Under the pieces are notes generated by a model that was not told the DNA's origin, ran no database searches, and saw nothing but the letters and a program-made list of their open reading frames with translations. This document shows positions 21,134 to 31,992 of a stretch of DNA of 64,000 nt, in pieces. The stretch lies in the NCBI GenBank assembly GCA_031002005.1, contig JARYHS010008074.1, positions 276,211,930 to 276,275,929 on the forward strand, written 5' to 3'. Origin of the DNA: Vandiemenella viatica (lineage: Eukaryota; Arthropoda; Insecta; Orthoptera; Morabidae). Every line of letters begins with the position of its first letter. Position 1 is the stretch's first letter. Both the position numbers and the translations under genes were made by a program.

Positions 21134-23720
21134 AAGTTACTGGTGTTTGTAGGTGGTAGTAACATGGAGTTTCCTATCGTTCACAATGTGGATGTATTTC
21201 AGTAGCTGTGGGGGTGTGGGAGATATGGTGGTTAAAAATGGTTAAAGGTGTGTCCCTATACTTCTCTTTTCTGCCACAACTATAGCATAGACCATTGGTG
21301 TTTCTGTGTGGTAGAAGCATCGAGTCTACTATTGTGCAATATGATGGTTGCATGTCGGTAGTATGGGGAAGTTGGAGATATGGTGATTGAAAGTAGTTGA
21401 CTTAGGGCACTTTCGTATTTCGACCAGAGATGTGTCCCCCCTATGTTTCACTTTTTAGCCAAAATTATCTAACGCTGTTCACTGGTATTTGTGTGTGGTA
21501 GTAGCATTCGTTCACCAATTCTGCACAATGCTGGCCGAATTTCAGTGACTGTGGGGATGTGGGAGATATGGTGATTGAAAATTGTCGATCAACTATATTC
21601 TCACATTTCGATCAAAGACATTGTGTGTCTGTATATTTCATTTTGCTGCCACAACTACATAGCGCAGATCACTGGTGTGTGTGTGTGTGTGGTACCCTCA
21701 AGTCTCTCATCGTTAGGGTGTCCCTTATTTATCAAAGTCAAAACTTTGTAATGCATGGGTAATTTTTTTCCATTTTACCATAAAACACTCAAAAATAAAT
21801 TTTTATGCCATTCGGATAACTGTAACACTTGCGACTTGTACTGATTCATCTTTATATGGGGGAAATCAATGACACACAGATTTAGTAGTTGTTACATTTC
21901 TATTTGGCTGAATATATATATAATGTATATAAAAATCCTTTGTGAGAGACGACTACTACAGAGAACTATTTGAGCTACGAGTTATGATTTTGGAAGGAGA
22001 TAGTGGCAAAGAACTGAAAATAAGGCACCCTCTTGCAGTGTGTCACAAGTGATTTTGCAAGAGCCATTTATTCACTCGAGATACGTTTCCTAAGTTTTCA
22101 ACTTGAATTGAGCAAGGAACCCAAAATTTAGAAAAGGGAGAGTATATCTGACTTTGTAGAAAGATACACTCCCTTAATGGCAGAAACATCTGGCTTTTTT
22201 GTATGGTATGTAAAATTATCAGTCTTGTATGTACATTATTTTGTATCTTTTGCAATTTGATTAATGGTTACCTATATTTTGTTTTTGGAAAAACCATGAC
22301 AAGTATTCTCGGCTGAAAATTTAAATCAGTGTTCTTCAGGAAAGCGTTTTTTCGTTGGAAGAAACTGTGGGTTTTGTACAGTCTAAAAGAAAGGTAATTT
22401 ATCTGAAAGAGAAGTAAAATTAATGTAGGAGTTTCATGGTTTAATTACAGCCGATGAAGAATGGAAATAATGTTCATGCAAAAACACTGAAAATTGTACC
22501 TTCACCATAAAAAAAGAGGCCCTAAAAAGAAAATATCGCTCATAATTTTAATACTTCTGTCTTACTAAAAAAAAAAAAGTATTTTCTCTTGTCTGGATTT
22601 TACTGTTAACCCAGAATCATAACTAATTTTAATGATGTCACCTATCAAGCAATAGTCAAAGTAAGCATTTTTTGTAAAATTTCAGGTCTACTCAGCATGG
22701 GTTAATATCATCGTAAGAGGATAAAATTTCTTATGTAAGTAAGCTACAGTAATTTAAAAAGAATTAGAGGGTTTTCATGTGAACATTCAAACAAAAAAAC
22801 ATATTTTTGCTCTTATAAGGGACACCCCACTCATCGTGCGCTATGGTGGATGAAAGTGGTCAACCTGGGAGGGGGGCTTCATATTTCGACCAAAGATGAG
22901 TGTGTCACAATGTTTCACTTTTTAGCCGAAACTATCTAGAGCAGATCACTGGTGTTTGTGTGATGTTGTAGCATACATTCACCGATTGCGCACAACGTTG
23001 GCCGGTAACTGTGGGGGTGTTTGAGATAGGTTGGTACAAAGTGGTCGATCAAGGATATTTTCCTATTTCGACCATTAGACATATGTGTCCATATATTTTA
23101 CTTTGCTGCCATAACTATACAGCACAGACCATTGGTGTTTGTGTAAGGTAGTAACATCGAGTCTCACTTTGGTGGTTAGATGTGGGTAGCTATGGGGATT
23201 TGGGAGATATGGTGGTTGATAGTGGTTGAAATGGGGCACTTTCATATTTCCTTATATTTCACCTTTCAGCCAAAAACTAACTAGCGTAGATCATTGGTGC
23301 TTATGTGTGGTAGTAGCATAGTCACCGATCATGCACAACGTTGGCTGAATTTCAGTAGCTGTGGGGGTGTGGGAGACATAGCAGTTGAAAGTGGTTGATC
23401 AGGGACATTTTCCTATTTCGTCCAAAGACGTGTGTGTGCGTATTTCACCTTGCTGCCTCAACTGCATAGCGCACTGGTGTTTGTGTGTGGCATTAACCTC
23501 TAGTCCCCCAACATGCACCATGGTGGTGTCATATTGGTAGCTATGGGGGTGTGGGAGGTATGATGGTTGAAATTGGTAGAGAGAAAGCATTTCATATTTC
23601 GACCCTATATTTCACTTTGCAGCTATAAATACTCTGCACAGATCACTGATGTTTGTGTATGGTATTAGCCTCGAGTCTCCCATTGTACACTATTGTGGTT
23701 GCACGTCAGTAGCTGTCAAT
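21134..23720 (+). repeat. Satellite-like array, about 180-bp monomers (family A)
   Basis: Monomers share TATTTCACTTTGCTGCC, ACAACTA..TAGCGCAGATCACTGG, TGTTTGTGTGTGGTAGTAGC, GGTAGCTGTGGGGGTGTGG and GAGATATGGTGGTTGAAAG. The GAGATATGG box occurs near 21219, 21374, 21562, then after the hAT insertion near 23011, 23201, 23371 and 23551, giving spacings of about 155-190. Copies are diverged. The array is interrupted by 21714-22829 and lies inside the candidate Helitron. Confidence 0.85.
21714..22829. mobile_element. Non-autonomous hAT element, 1116 bp
   Basis: Eight-base TSD CTCATCGT at 21706-21713 and 22830-22837. Terminal inverted repeats TAGGGTGTCCCTTAT (left) and TGGGGTGTCCCTTAT (right, inverted). 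No transposase coding was seen. It splits the satellite array. Confidence 0.9.
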
Positions 23721-23869
23721 CAAAATTCTTTACAAACACGAATGAAGCCGTGGATTCCAGCTAGTTATGTATAAAGATGATAATATTGTAGAAAAGTTGT
23801 CTCCACAAGATTTTTAAAAATATAAAACAGCAATTGCACTGTACAATACTAACAATACAGATGCCAAAA

Positions 23870-24720
23870 ATTTTGGCTGTGTCACCATCAGTGCACCACA
23901 TAAAAACTAATGGTCTGATTTTATGATAACTGCACATAGTAATAGCTTTAACACGTAGGATATTTCTTATTCAGATTAAATACTGACAATTAAGCTGCCA
24001 TTCGGAACTGAAAAGGATAAGATAGGGAAAATAACTTGCCACAGATGAGGACAGGAGGGCCAAATGAACAAACACACTTCATGGTTTGTAACCTTAATCA
24101 TCTTGAAGGAGACTCATATAGCACGAATGAATCAAAATGTCCCAATTTGTACATATCTTCCCACTGCCATACGTTTCACCTCTGACATGATTAAGATTAC
24201 AAACCAAAATATTGTGAAATTATTTTTTTGGGGGGGTTCTTATCCAGATTATTAACATATTTCCAAATGATACAGAGGATAAAACCACATTTTTTTAAAA
24301 TTGTCTTTCGAGGAACCATGCAAAACTAACAAACGGACTTCAAGAAAACTACACAGTGATAGCTTATATAATGGGGTACTACTCATGTAAACTACTTACA
24401 AAACAGTAAGTTTTCCACTGTCTGTGCATCACGCTAAAACTAATGAATGCATTTCAACAAACCATCATACACTGATAGTTATTGTAGTCAGTTAGCATAC
24501 AGGATACTTTTTTGTTTATGTCAGTAACATAGCTCTTGATAGTACAAATGCTAAAACTGTCCACAAAATTCCAAGAATGGATTTTAATGGAGGAAAAAAC
24601 TGTAAATTTTTGTACTGGTGTGTATGGATTTGGGGGGGAAGGGGGGGGAACCAAATAATTTCAGTAAAATACTACATTGTGATAGCTTATGTCGAGTTGG
24701 TGATCAGTGTTTCCAGGCAA
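23870..24720 (+). repeat. Degenerate tandem repeat with GATAGCTTATG box
   Basis: Diverged units near 23930 (CTGCACATAGTAATAGCTTTAACACGTAGGATATTTC), 24350 (ACACAGTGATAGCTTATATAATGGGG), 24470 (CATACACTGATAGTTATTG...AGGATACT) and 24680 (CATTGTGATAGCTTATGTCG). It sits just right of the Helitron end at 23764. It probably represents another, older non-autonomous Helitron, but ends were not found. Confidence 0.55.
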
Positions 24721-25574
24721 TATCACATGCTGAGAAATAAGTTAATCTGTTCTGTAATAGAATCTACCAATTTAACATTGTTCAGCCAAAATCTTTTTGT
24801 TGTTGAAATTAGGGTTGCACCCATACTCTCTTTCATGGGAGGCAAACTTTATAACCTATGAGAGTAATGGAGTATGTTAAAATACTCTTTTTTTTTACTC
24901 ATTTTAACTTCATTGGTTTAGTTTTTAAGAGAAAAAGTGGTACCTCAACCAAACCTTTTGCCTCATTTGATGGGATAGGTTGCGTCCATTGGAAGCATAA
25001 CAATAATTTCTCCTGTCTTGGGATTAGTTGGTCATATTCGGCCACAGATGGCTACCTTTTTTTTAAAAAAAAAAAAAACATTTTTTTTTGAAGACTGTGC
25101 AAGTGGCACACTGATTTGATTTGTGTACTGTGTTTGTTCATTACTAAACTATAACCAATTCAATATGAATATTTTGTGTCTAATTGAAGCTTTAAATCTA
25201 CATAAACCATAAATTGTTATGGGTCATTTATATAAAGGAAAAATACTTGTGAATGAATTGCATAGAAAACTCTTAGATGATTTAAGTTTAACTGCTAGAA
25301 TAACTTTCAAAAATGGCAGTATGTATTCAATAAAAGAGATTTCCCAAACATATTTAACCTGCCACTTCTGCATTTGTCAGTGGGATATTTTTTTCTCATG
25401 ATGTTAGGCAATGGGCTTTCATCCTATGACATGTTACTGTAATTCCCCTTATATAAAACGCTACTCTGGAGTCTGTGTACGTCGTCTATAGCTACTATAA
25501 CTATTGGCTAGAGGACGGTCACATGCCAGCCGTCACTCGCCAATCAACAGCCATCATGTTCATTCATTCCTTCA
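24721..25574. other. No gene recognised
   Basis: AT-rich, with a T/A homopolymer near 25060-25090. The open frames are short and lack recognisable domains. Confidence 0.4.
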
Positions 25575-26400
25575 TGTTGCATTTTGTTTATTTACTACAA
25601 CTAGATGCAGAGACTCATGTAAGGAGAATGGTGTTCGATGTTTATGTTATATTACCTGTATCAGTTATAAAAACTAGGTTAAACGATAACCTAGGAATTT
25701 TTTTTAGCAGACGATAAGAAACAATTAAGTTTATTAAAAACTCAGAGAAAAATACGTAATCGCACAATGTATCAGTTAAATAAATAACAGTTATCAACTT
25801 TCAAAATTATAAAAATGCATTTATTTAAATAAAATCCTAACCAAATACTCTGATAATCTAACCAAAGTAAGGTACTCATATAACGAAAGATATCATTAAA
25901 AATGATTTCAATTTATAATTCCCAATTCAACGACGATATTCTTGCAGCCAAATAGCGGCGAGCAGAGATATTAGAAAATTAATGACAGGCAATCATAAGT
26001 TAAAAAGTTATAATTGGTACGTTCGTTTAAATTTACATGTTGATTTTTGTTTATTTACGACAACTAGATTCAAAAATTCATACAAAGAGTAGAGTATTCC
26101 ATGTTTGCGTTATATTATCTGTATCAGTTATAATAACTAGGTTAAAACATAACCTTAGAATGTTTTTGGCAGCAAATAAGAAAAAATGCAGTTAATTAAA
26201 AACTCAGAGAAAGTTCACACTAAATTTACGAAACGCAAAATGTATCACCCAGATAAATGACCGTTATCCATTTTTGATATTATACTTTCCATCATTAAAG
26301 TAAAATGCTTTTATCAAAATAAATCATAGTCAAATACTCTGATAATCTATCCACAGTATGGTACTCATATCGTGAAGATATCATTAAAAATGGTCAATAT
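25575..26400 (+). repeat. Diverged tandem duplication, two units of about 340-360 bp
   Basis: Unit 1 (25575-25912) and unit 2 (about 26036-26400) share in order TTTGTTTATTTAC, CAACTAGAT, ATTATCTGTATCAGTTATAA, ACTAGGTTAAA, AAAAACTCAGAGAAA, AATGTATCA, CAAATACTCTGATAATCTA, GGTACTCATAT and GATATCATTAAAAATG. Offset is about 460-490 bases. No coding potential or terminal repeats were found. Confidence 0.8.
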
Positions 26401-27402
26401 TCCCTTTTCCATACAAGCTATTCTAAAATAAATTCAGACTGCCACCATAAGTGCTACCTGTTGTTATTCATATGAGGGTAATAAAAGCTATGATTTTCGA
26501 ATGAAATGTTAGTGGAGGTTGTGGCTAAGTTGACCAGAATCGCAACTGACACATTTTGTTACAGCATAATTCGCTCTGAAATCAGTTTTACAAACCATTT
26601 AAACTGCTTTCATAAGTGCCATGTTACTGGAAGTATTAATTAATGCGGGTGAAAGAAGTTCCATATTTATCGTGCTGAACTGTGCCTGGACCAGGAATAA
26701 AACTATTATTACATGGATAGCAAAAGTTTTTGTGGGATTCCTAATTTGTTTTTAATTTTATTGGTTCTATACTTCCTTCGTCATTAATTCAGTACAAGTT
26801 ACTAATGTATTGCTATGTGAACTGCAAATGAAATATTTAGAACATTAAAAAATCAAGGCCATTAGCAATATGTAATAACAATTTCGTATAATTAACCAAC
26901 TGTAAAAAATTGAACTGCCAGAATATTGCGTTCAAACAGTCATTTTTGACGGGCCTGAAGCAAGTTTTTAATAAGACGCCTAATGAAGAATACATTGGCA
27001 AGACACATAAAAAAAGAAAGAGAGTAAGGGCATCTTTGGAACAATGAAGGATTAGAATGGAGAGAGTTGATTGTAGCTAGAATTGCATGAAAAATGCTAG
27101 AACTAATTATTGGATTTAATGTATAAGGTAACTGAAGTGTTATTAAAGTGAAGTTTAAAGGTTAATGATTCAAATTGTAAAACTATCTACAGTACAAGAA
27201 AACTGAAATAACTCCAGAGAGAGTTTCATATATTTTGTGGAAGCTGATCCTGATAAACTAATAATTCTTACAAATCCATGACGGGACAAATAATCCTTAC
27301 AATAAACGCAAATCAGAGAGATGAAAGAAAAAAAAAAAGATCTTTGCTCTACTTAATAAAATATGAACTGCTCATGTATTTCACTTAAAATATAGACTGT
27401 AA
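26401..27402. other. No gene recognised
   Basis: AT-rich flank up to the PLE 1 target-site duplication at 27403. Confidence 0.4.
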
Positions 27403-27417
27403 ACATGCTTTGGAAGT

Positions 27418-27792
27418 TGATTCTTGGCTGTCTGGGTGGCACTGCGTCATGTTTCTTGAAACCGACGTTTCGACCCTCATTCTGGGGTCTTCTTCCAGGG
27501 CAGAACTGTGTCTTCGTGAGTAGTCTTGATTTATAGCGGAGGCCCGCGTCCATCTAGATGGTTCGATTTGCCCGGCCAATCAAAGGTCCGAGCCATCACG
27601 TGGTTCATTGGCCAGATGGGGCACGGCGCGGTCTGGTGGGGGGTGACACGTGACATGCTCTCTCCGCACCAGAGCCAGGCGTCGTGTAATTTGAGCCCGT
27701 TGTCTTCATTAACATTGTTCGGGCGTTTAGCTATTTCTCCTTTACCCTCCTTGGCCACCACTTATCCTCGCGCACTATGCATGTAGTGTTTT
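27418..27792 (-). repeat. PLE 1 left terminal inverted repeat
   Basis: Reverse complement of 28955-29341 with scattered differences. It includes a GATTTATAG stretch that, on the minus strand, is the CTATAAATC TATA-like box also present at 29221-29229, and an inverted copy of the C-terminal endonuclease codons. Confidence 0.92.
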
Positions 27793-27914
27793 CGAAATCC
27801 AATGACGCCGACAAACTAAAACCCTTGTCAGAAGGCATCGCTTCGACCGTCAGAAATAGCTCACACTTCGTATAACTCATATCACCACTCAAAATTGAAG
27901 AAACTGACATTCTA

Positions 27915-29311
27915 GTGAGCTTTGATGTTGTGTCACTCTACACCAACGTACCTGTGGAAGAAGCAGTGACAATAATATGCACCAAGCTATCGGCCCTTAA
28001 CATCTCAGAAGAATGGGCGGACCTGGCCGAGTTTTGTCTCAAATCAACGTTCTTCCAGTACGACGGGAAATTTTACGCCCAAGTGGAAGGAGTGGCCATG
28101 GGCTCACCGTTTTCGCCGATGGTGGCCGACATCTTTATGGAAGCGCTGGAGACGGAAATGTTGGATAACGTGCCCCTCAAACTGCGTCTGTGGTTACGCT
28201 ATGTTGACGACACATTTGTTGCGTGGTCCCATGGACGAAGTGCCCTTGACAAATTCCTGGATTATATAAATAAAGCACAACCAAAAATTAAATTCACCTT
28301 GCAAACGGAGGAACGAGGACAGCTGCCGTTTTTAGAGGTGTTAGTAACCAATCGTGACGACGGGAACGTTGGACACTCAGTATGCCGACAGACACAAACA
28401 GATATCTACATGCCACATCGCACCACCATCCAGCGACAAAAACAGGTGTCCTCATGACCTTGTGTACAAGAGCGACAAAAGTGTGTGACACAAATAGTTT
28501 GACGACTGAGTTGGAGGCGCTGCAACACACATTGAAGTCCAACGGCTACCACAATCATTGTATTAGATGGGCTTCGCATGCAGCCATGACAGATAAAGAC
28601 GCTAATTCAACATATAATCAAGCCACCTCTGAGGAACGCCAAGTAGTGGTTTACCCAAGTAGTGGCGTTACTGACAGAATCGGGAAGATGTTCAAAAAAG
28701 TTTTCATAAAACCTGTCTACAAAGCCAACAGCAAAGTCAGCAACCAGCTCGTCAAAGTTAAAGACAGGCTGCCTCTACTACAGATTGCCGGTGTCTATGA
28801 GATTCCGTGCACCTGTGGTCGTGTGTACATAGGAGAGACGGGGCACACTATAAGGGACAGGCTGCGCGAGAATATCCGTAATTACAAATCTAATAACATT
28901 GATAAATCCACCATTGCATGTCATGCAGCCGAAACCAATCAAGCCATAGATTTAGAAAACAGTACACTTATAGTGCGCGAGGATAAGTGGTGGCCAAGGA
29001 GGATAAAGGAGGCGTTAGAAATCGTTAAACGCCCAAACAAAATTAACGAAGACAACAGGCTCAAATTACACAACGCCAAGCTCTCTCTGGTGCGGAGAGA
29101 GCATGTCACGTGTCACCCCCCACCAGACCGCGCCGTGCCCCACCTGGCCAAAGAACCACGCGATGGCTCGGACCTTTCATTGGCCAGGCAAATCGAACCA
29201 TGTAGACGGATGCGGGCCTCCGCTATAAATCAAGACCACTCACGAAGACACAGTTCTGCCCTGGAAGAAGACCCCAGAATGAGGGTCGAAACGTCGGTTT
29301 CAAGAAACTAG
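27915..29311 (+). pseudogene. PLE 1 reverse transcriptase and GIY-YIG endonuclease
   Basis: Two overlapping frames. Frame 1 (27915-28457): MSFDVVSLYTNVPV (motif A), GVAMGSPFSPMVADIFMEAL (motif B), LRLWLRYVDDTFVAW (motif C, both Asp intact), IKFTLQTEERGQLPFLEVLV. A frameshift near 28385 moves to frame 2 (to 29311), which continues with TDTNRYLHATSHHHPA, a basic linker, then GVYEIPCTCGRVYIGETG (GIY-YIG with the Cys-x-Cys insert of PLEs), DRLREN and STIACHAAETNQAIDLEN. The N-terminal third of the RT is missing, and an in-frame stop precedes the first block. The RT would copy RNA at nicks made by the endonuclease; the copy cannot make a full protein. Confidence 0.92.
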
Positions 29312-29341
29312 ATGCGGCACCACCCGGACAGCCAAGAATCA
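28955..29341 (+). repeat. PLE 1 right terminal inverted repeat
   Basis: Partner of 27418-27792. Contains the end of the endonuclease reading frame, a CTATAAATC box near 29221, and the hammerhead-like segment at 29262-29305, then GCCAAGAATCA at its outer end. Confidence 0.92.
29262..29305 (+). ncRNA. Hammerhead-like segment of PLE 1
   Basis: CCTGGAAGAA, then a perfect 5-bp stem GACCC/GGGTC with loop CAGAATGA, then GAAACGTCGG. The order and the GAAAC...GTC box match the type-I hammerhead layout reported for PLEs, but the first core box is CTGGAAGA rather than CTGATGA, so activity is doubtful. The inverted copy lies in the left arm near 27455-27500. Confidence 0.4.
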
Positions 29342-29385
29342 ACTGACTCTGGCTGCGGAAGCCTACGATTACATGCTTTGGAAGT

Positions 29386-30597
29386 GTTGAGGAATGCGTA
29401 TTTGTTGAATGTGTCAAAAAGCAATGCAAAATATGCATTCAAACATAAAAAGTCAACATTTTTTCTGTACAGCGTTATCTATTTCTGGTATCCCAAAACA
29501 CAAATGCACTCTTATTATTCCAAAAACAAAAACAACAAAAGAAAAGAAAAAAGTGGCAACCCTAGTTGAAATGCATCATGTGGGCAGTACTGCCAAAGCC
29601 GAAAGAAAAATGGCAGAAGGTTTTGTGGTCCACGTGGACAAAGTCACTGCCACATCTTCTGTTAGTCTAAAAGGAAATGGGTGAAACTGAAGAGAGATTT
29701 AATGAATTTTTGTAGCTACAGCAAAAGAGAAACAAAAGAAAATTTCATGAGAAAATTCTCATGAATTTGGGCTAGTGATGAAAAAGTGCAGACAATACTC
29801 AAAAATTGCATACATTTTTACAATACAGAATGGTTATATAGCATTAGAACTAGCCAGATGGAAGGACAGCGGAGGTTCATACAAGAAATAGGACTGTGCA
29901 TGTAAAAGAAGGAATTATCAGCTTAATTATGGAATGAAACGAATAGCCACACGAAACTAAATCATTCACAAAGGGAGAGTAGTTGACAAGCAAAATGGCA
30001 GAGAAATTAGGCATTTTAAAGGTAGTAATGGAAGAGTAAATGTGACTAGAAGAGAGATTAATCAATAACCCAGTGATAATAGTGAACAGTTACGGCAGGA
30101 TAACGAGAACACAGGGAGAAATAAATGGGAATCAACAGTAGGGGCTGTGAATGAATGGTCTATAAGAAGCAGATGCTGCACTCTGTGGAAGACGCTTTAA
30201 GAACAGAAATAAAGTAGTTCAAGAATTAAACTATGAGCAGAAGAATATACAGATAAAAAAACAGTAAAATTTTTAACAGCAAAACATTAGGTAGTCAATC
30301 ATCTGTGATTAAATACATAGTAACTGATATTAAAAATTAATTTAAAGTAACTTTTGGTAGATGAACCTCTAAAATCATGAAAATGTTTTGAGATGGTCAA
30401 TGAGGATTAAATGAAAGGCAGTAAAGGGATAAGTGATTACACATGGGGAAAAGAGGAGAAATTTGGGAGCATTATTTTCTTCCTGTTTCCATTATTGCCA
30501 AGTCATTCAAATGAAATTGAGCAGTGGGTAAAATAATGTTAGCAGAAGCTTTAAGGAATGAGATGAAATTAGATATTTTTATGAATGTGAAGTAAAT

Positions 30598-30602
<5 letters not shown>
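29386..30602. other. No gene recognised
   Basis: A- and purine-rich sequence with broken frames. It may be old retroelement debris, but no motif could be assigned. Confidence 0.35.
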
Positions 30603-30630
<28 letters not shown>

Positions 30631-30974
30631 GATGGCAGATTTTGGTCATGGATTGGAGCAACCATAAAGCTGAGGACCTTAGATAACTTTCGTACACCTA
30701 AACAAAGTAATCCTACATCATACCAACTACCTGCCTAGCATTCCTTTAAGTCCTCTTCTCCAAGATCACTTGCAATAGCGTTTAACTCCACACCACTTTC
30801 TGCCTTACTCCTAAAAGCCCATAGACTCCTATTGTATACTACTACAATCTATAAGGTGGGCAACATTGGACACCACACAACAACGCTTGCAACCTTTCCC
30901 TCCCATCCTATGTCAGAGATGCTTCCTAGGATGTCAGTCAACAGTCCCACACCCCTACAAGCATATTTGTTCCT
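30601..30974 (-). mobile_element. Poly(A)-tailed retroposon candidate
   Basis: A T28 tract at about 30603-30630 is, on the minus strand, a long poly(A) tail after GATTTTGGTCATGG-complement sequence. The preceding 340 bases have a different composition from their flanks. The 5' side stops where the Harbinger-like repeat begins near 30975. No motif identifies a LINE, SINE or gene, and no TSD was found. Confidence 0.4.
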
Positions 30975-31038
30975 TAGGGAGCGTCCATAAACCACGTAGC
31001 TCCATTTTGGCCTCCTGTGAACCCCCCCTCCCCCCACG
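30975..31038 (-). repeat. Fragment of the Harbinger-type MITE
   Basis: TTAGGGAGCGTCCATAAACC then ACGTAGCTCCATTTTGGCC matches, inverted, the right end of the MITE at 36182-36565. Only one terminus and the poly-C segment are present. Confidence 0.75.
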
Positions 31039-31987
31039 TAGCTTTTGCCACAGCACACTGTTATGTTAAGCGAGTCGAATAGTGAAGGAATTAGGTAATG
31101 TGAAGTGCGAGTGTGATGCACATATAACTGTTACGCTGGGCATGGCTTGGGTGTGAGCAGGAACGCCTTTTTTCCTAGTATAGTGCCAGTTTTTAGTTTG
31201 TTTTAGTTTGGAATTTGCTAGTGAAATAAATTAAATTGATATTCATTATATGGTTACATTGTGAAGATCTAGAAACTGTTAGTTAAAGCAGTAACACTAG
31301 CAATAGCAACGATAAGATTAAAAATCCTGGGCTATATTTATGCAGTTATTTTGCATTTAAATCAAGATTGGGATTACAGTCTATTTATGAATACAAATCG
31401 TATTTGCCTAAGATTTTTGCAATCTAGACTCACATTTCTAACCCCGAAAATCTTAAACACATGGAAGGAAGCAAATATCCAAATATTAACAGTTAAAAAA
31501 AATAGTGATAGCAGGGAAAAAAGGAGAAAAAAAAAAAATCGAAGCCTTCAAGTGCTGTGGATTCATTTGGTGTAGATAGCAACATAAGTTTTCTTTCCAT
31601 CTCTATCCAGTAATAAAAGGCTATGTCAGTGAAGCATTGGTGAATCTCTTGGCGTCGTCGTGTCTCAAACTGGTGTGGACAAATACATTGTAAACTTTTA
31701 GATTGCCAACATGATTCCCATAGGTTTGAGAAGCTGATTAAAACACTGAACCCCTGTAAGAACTCAGTCTCCAAAGGACATTGGGTAGACATATCGTTGA
31801 TGGTTATCTTTTAACTGGTAACTGTAACTTGCGTTAAATTTGTAAAAATATAATGCTTTAACGACTATTTAAGTTAACTTTTTGAGTAGCTGATTAACAA
31901 CATTAACTTTTGGATTAACTGTGCCCAGCTATGGACCTATAAATAGATTTCCCAAGCTGTTCAGCACAACAAACATTCACAATACAC
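31039..31987. other. No gene recognised
   Basis: AT-rich, without recognisable repeat ends or coding sequence. Confidence 0.4.
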
Positions 31988-31992
31988 ACATA

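Larger units (their letters stand above)
19359..23764 (+). mobile_element. Candidate non-autonomous Helitron (family A) built of satellite monomers
   Basis: Starts A|TCTTATATATATAAAAG at 19359 and ends CACGAATGAAGCCGTG (short hairpin CACG/CGTG), then GATTCCAGCTAG|T at 23761-23764. TC at the start, CTRR at the end after a hairpin, and insertion between A and T are the accepted Helitron signatures. The body is about eight to nine diverged monomers of about 155-190 bp. There are two later insertions with clean TSDs: a PLE (19425-21133) and a hAT MITE (21714-22829). No Rep/helicase gene is present. The minus-strand 3' hairpin of the element at 38658-39448 is a relative of this terminus. Confidence 0.65.
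27418..29370 (+). mobile_element. Penelope-like element 1 with terminal inverted repeats
   Basis: Flanked by perfect 15-bp direct repeats ACATGCTTTGGAAGT (27403-27417 and 29371-29385). The left 375 bases are an inverted copy of 28955-29341; a unique 29-base tail ending CCTACGATT follows the right arm. The coding part lies between and runs into the right arm, so the left arm carries an inverted copy of the last part of the endonuclease gene. Inverted terminal organisation is known in Penelope. The conserved TSD suggests a relatively recent insertion, although the frame is already broken. Confidence 0.93.
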
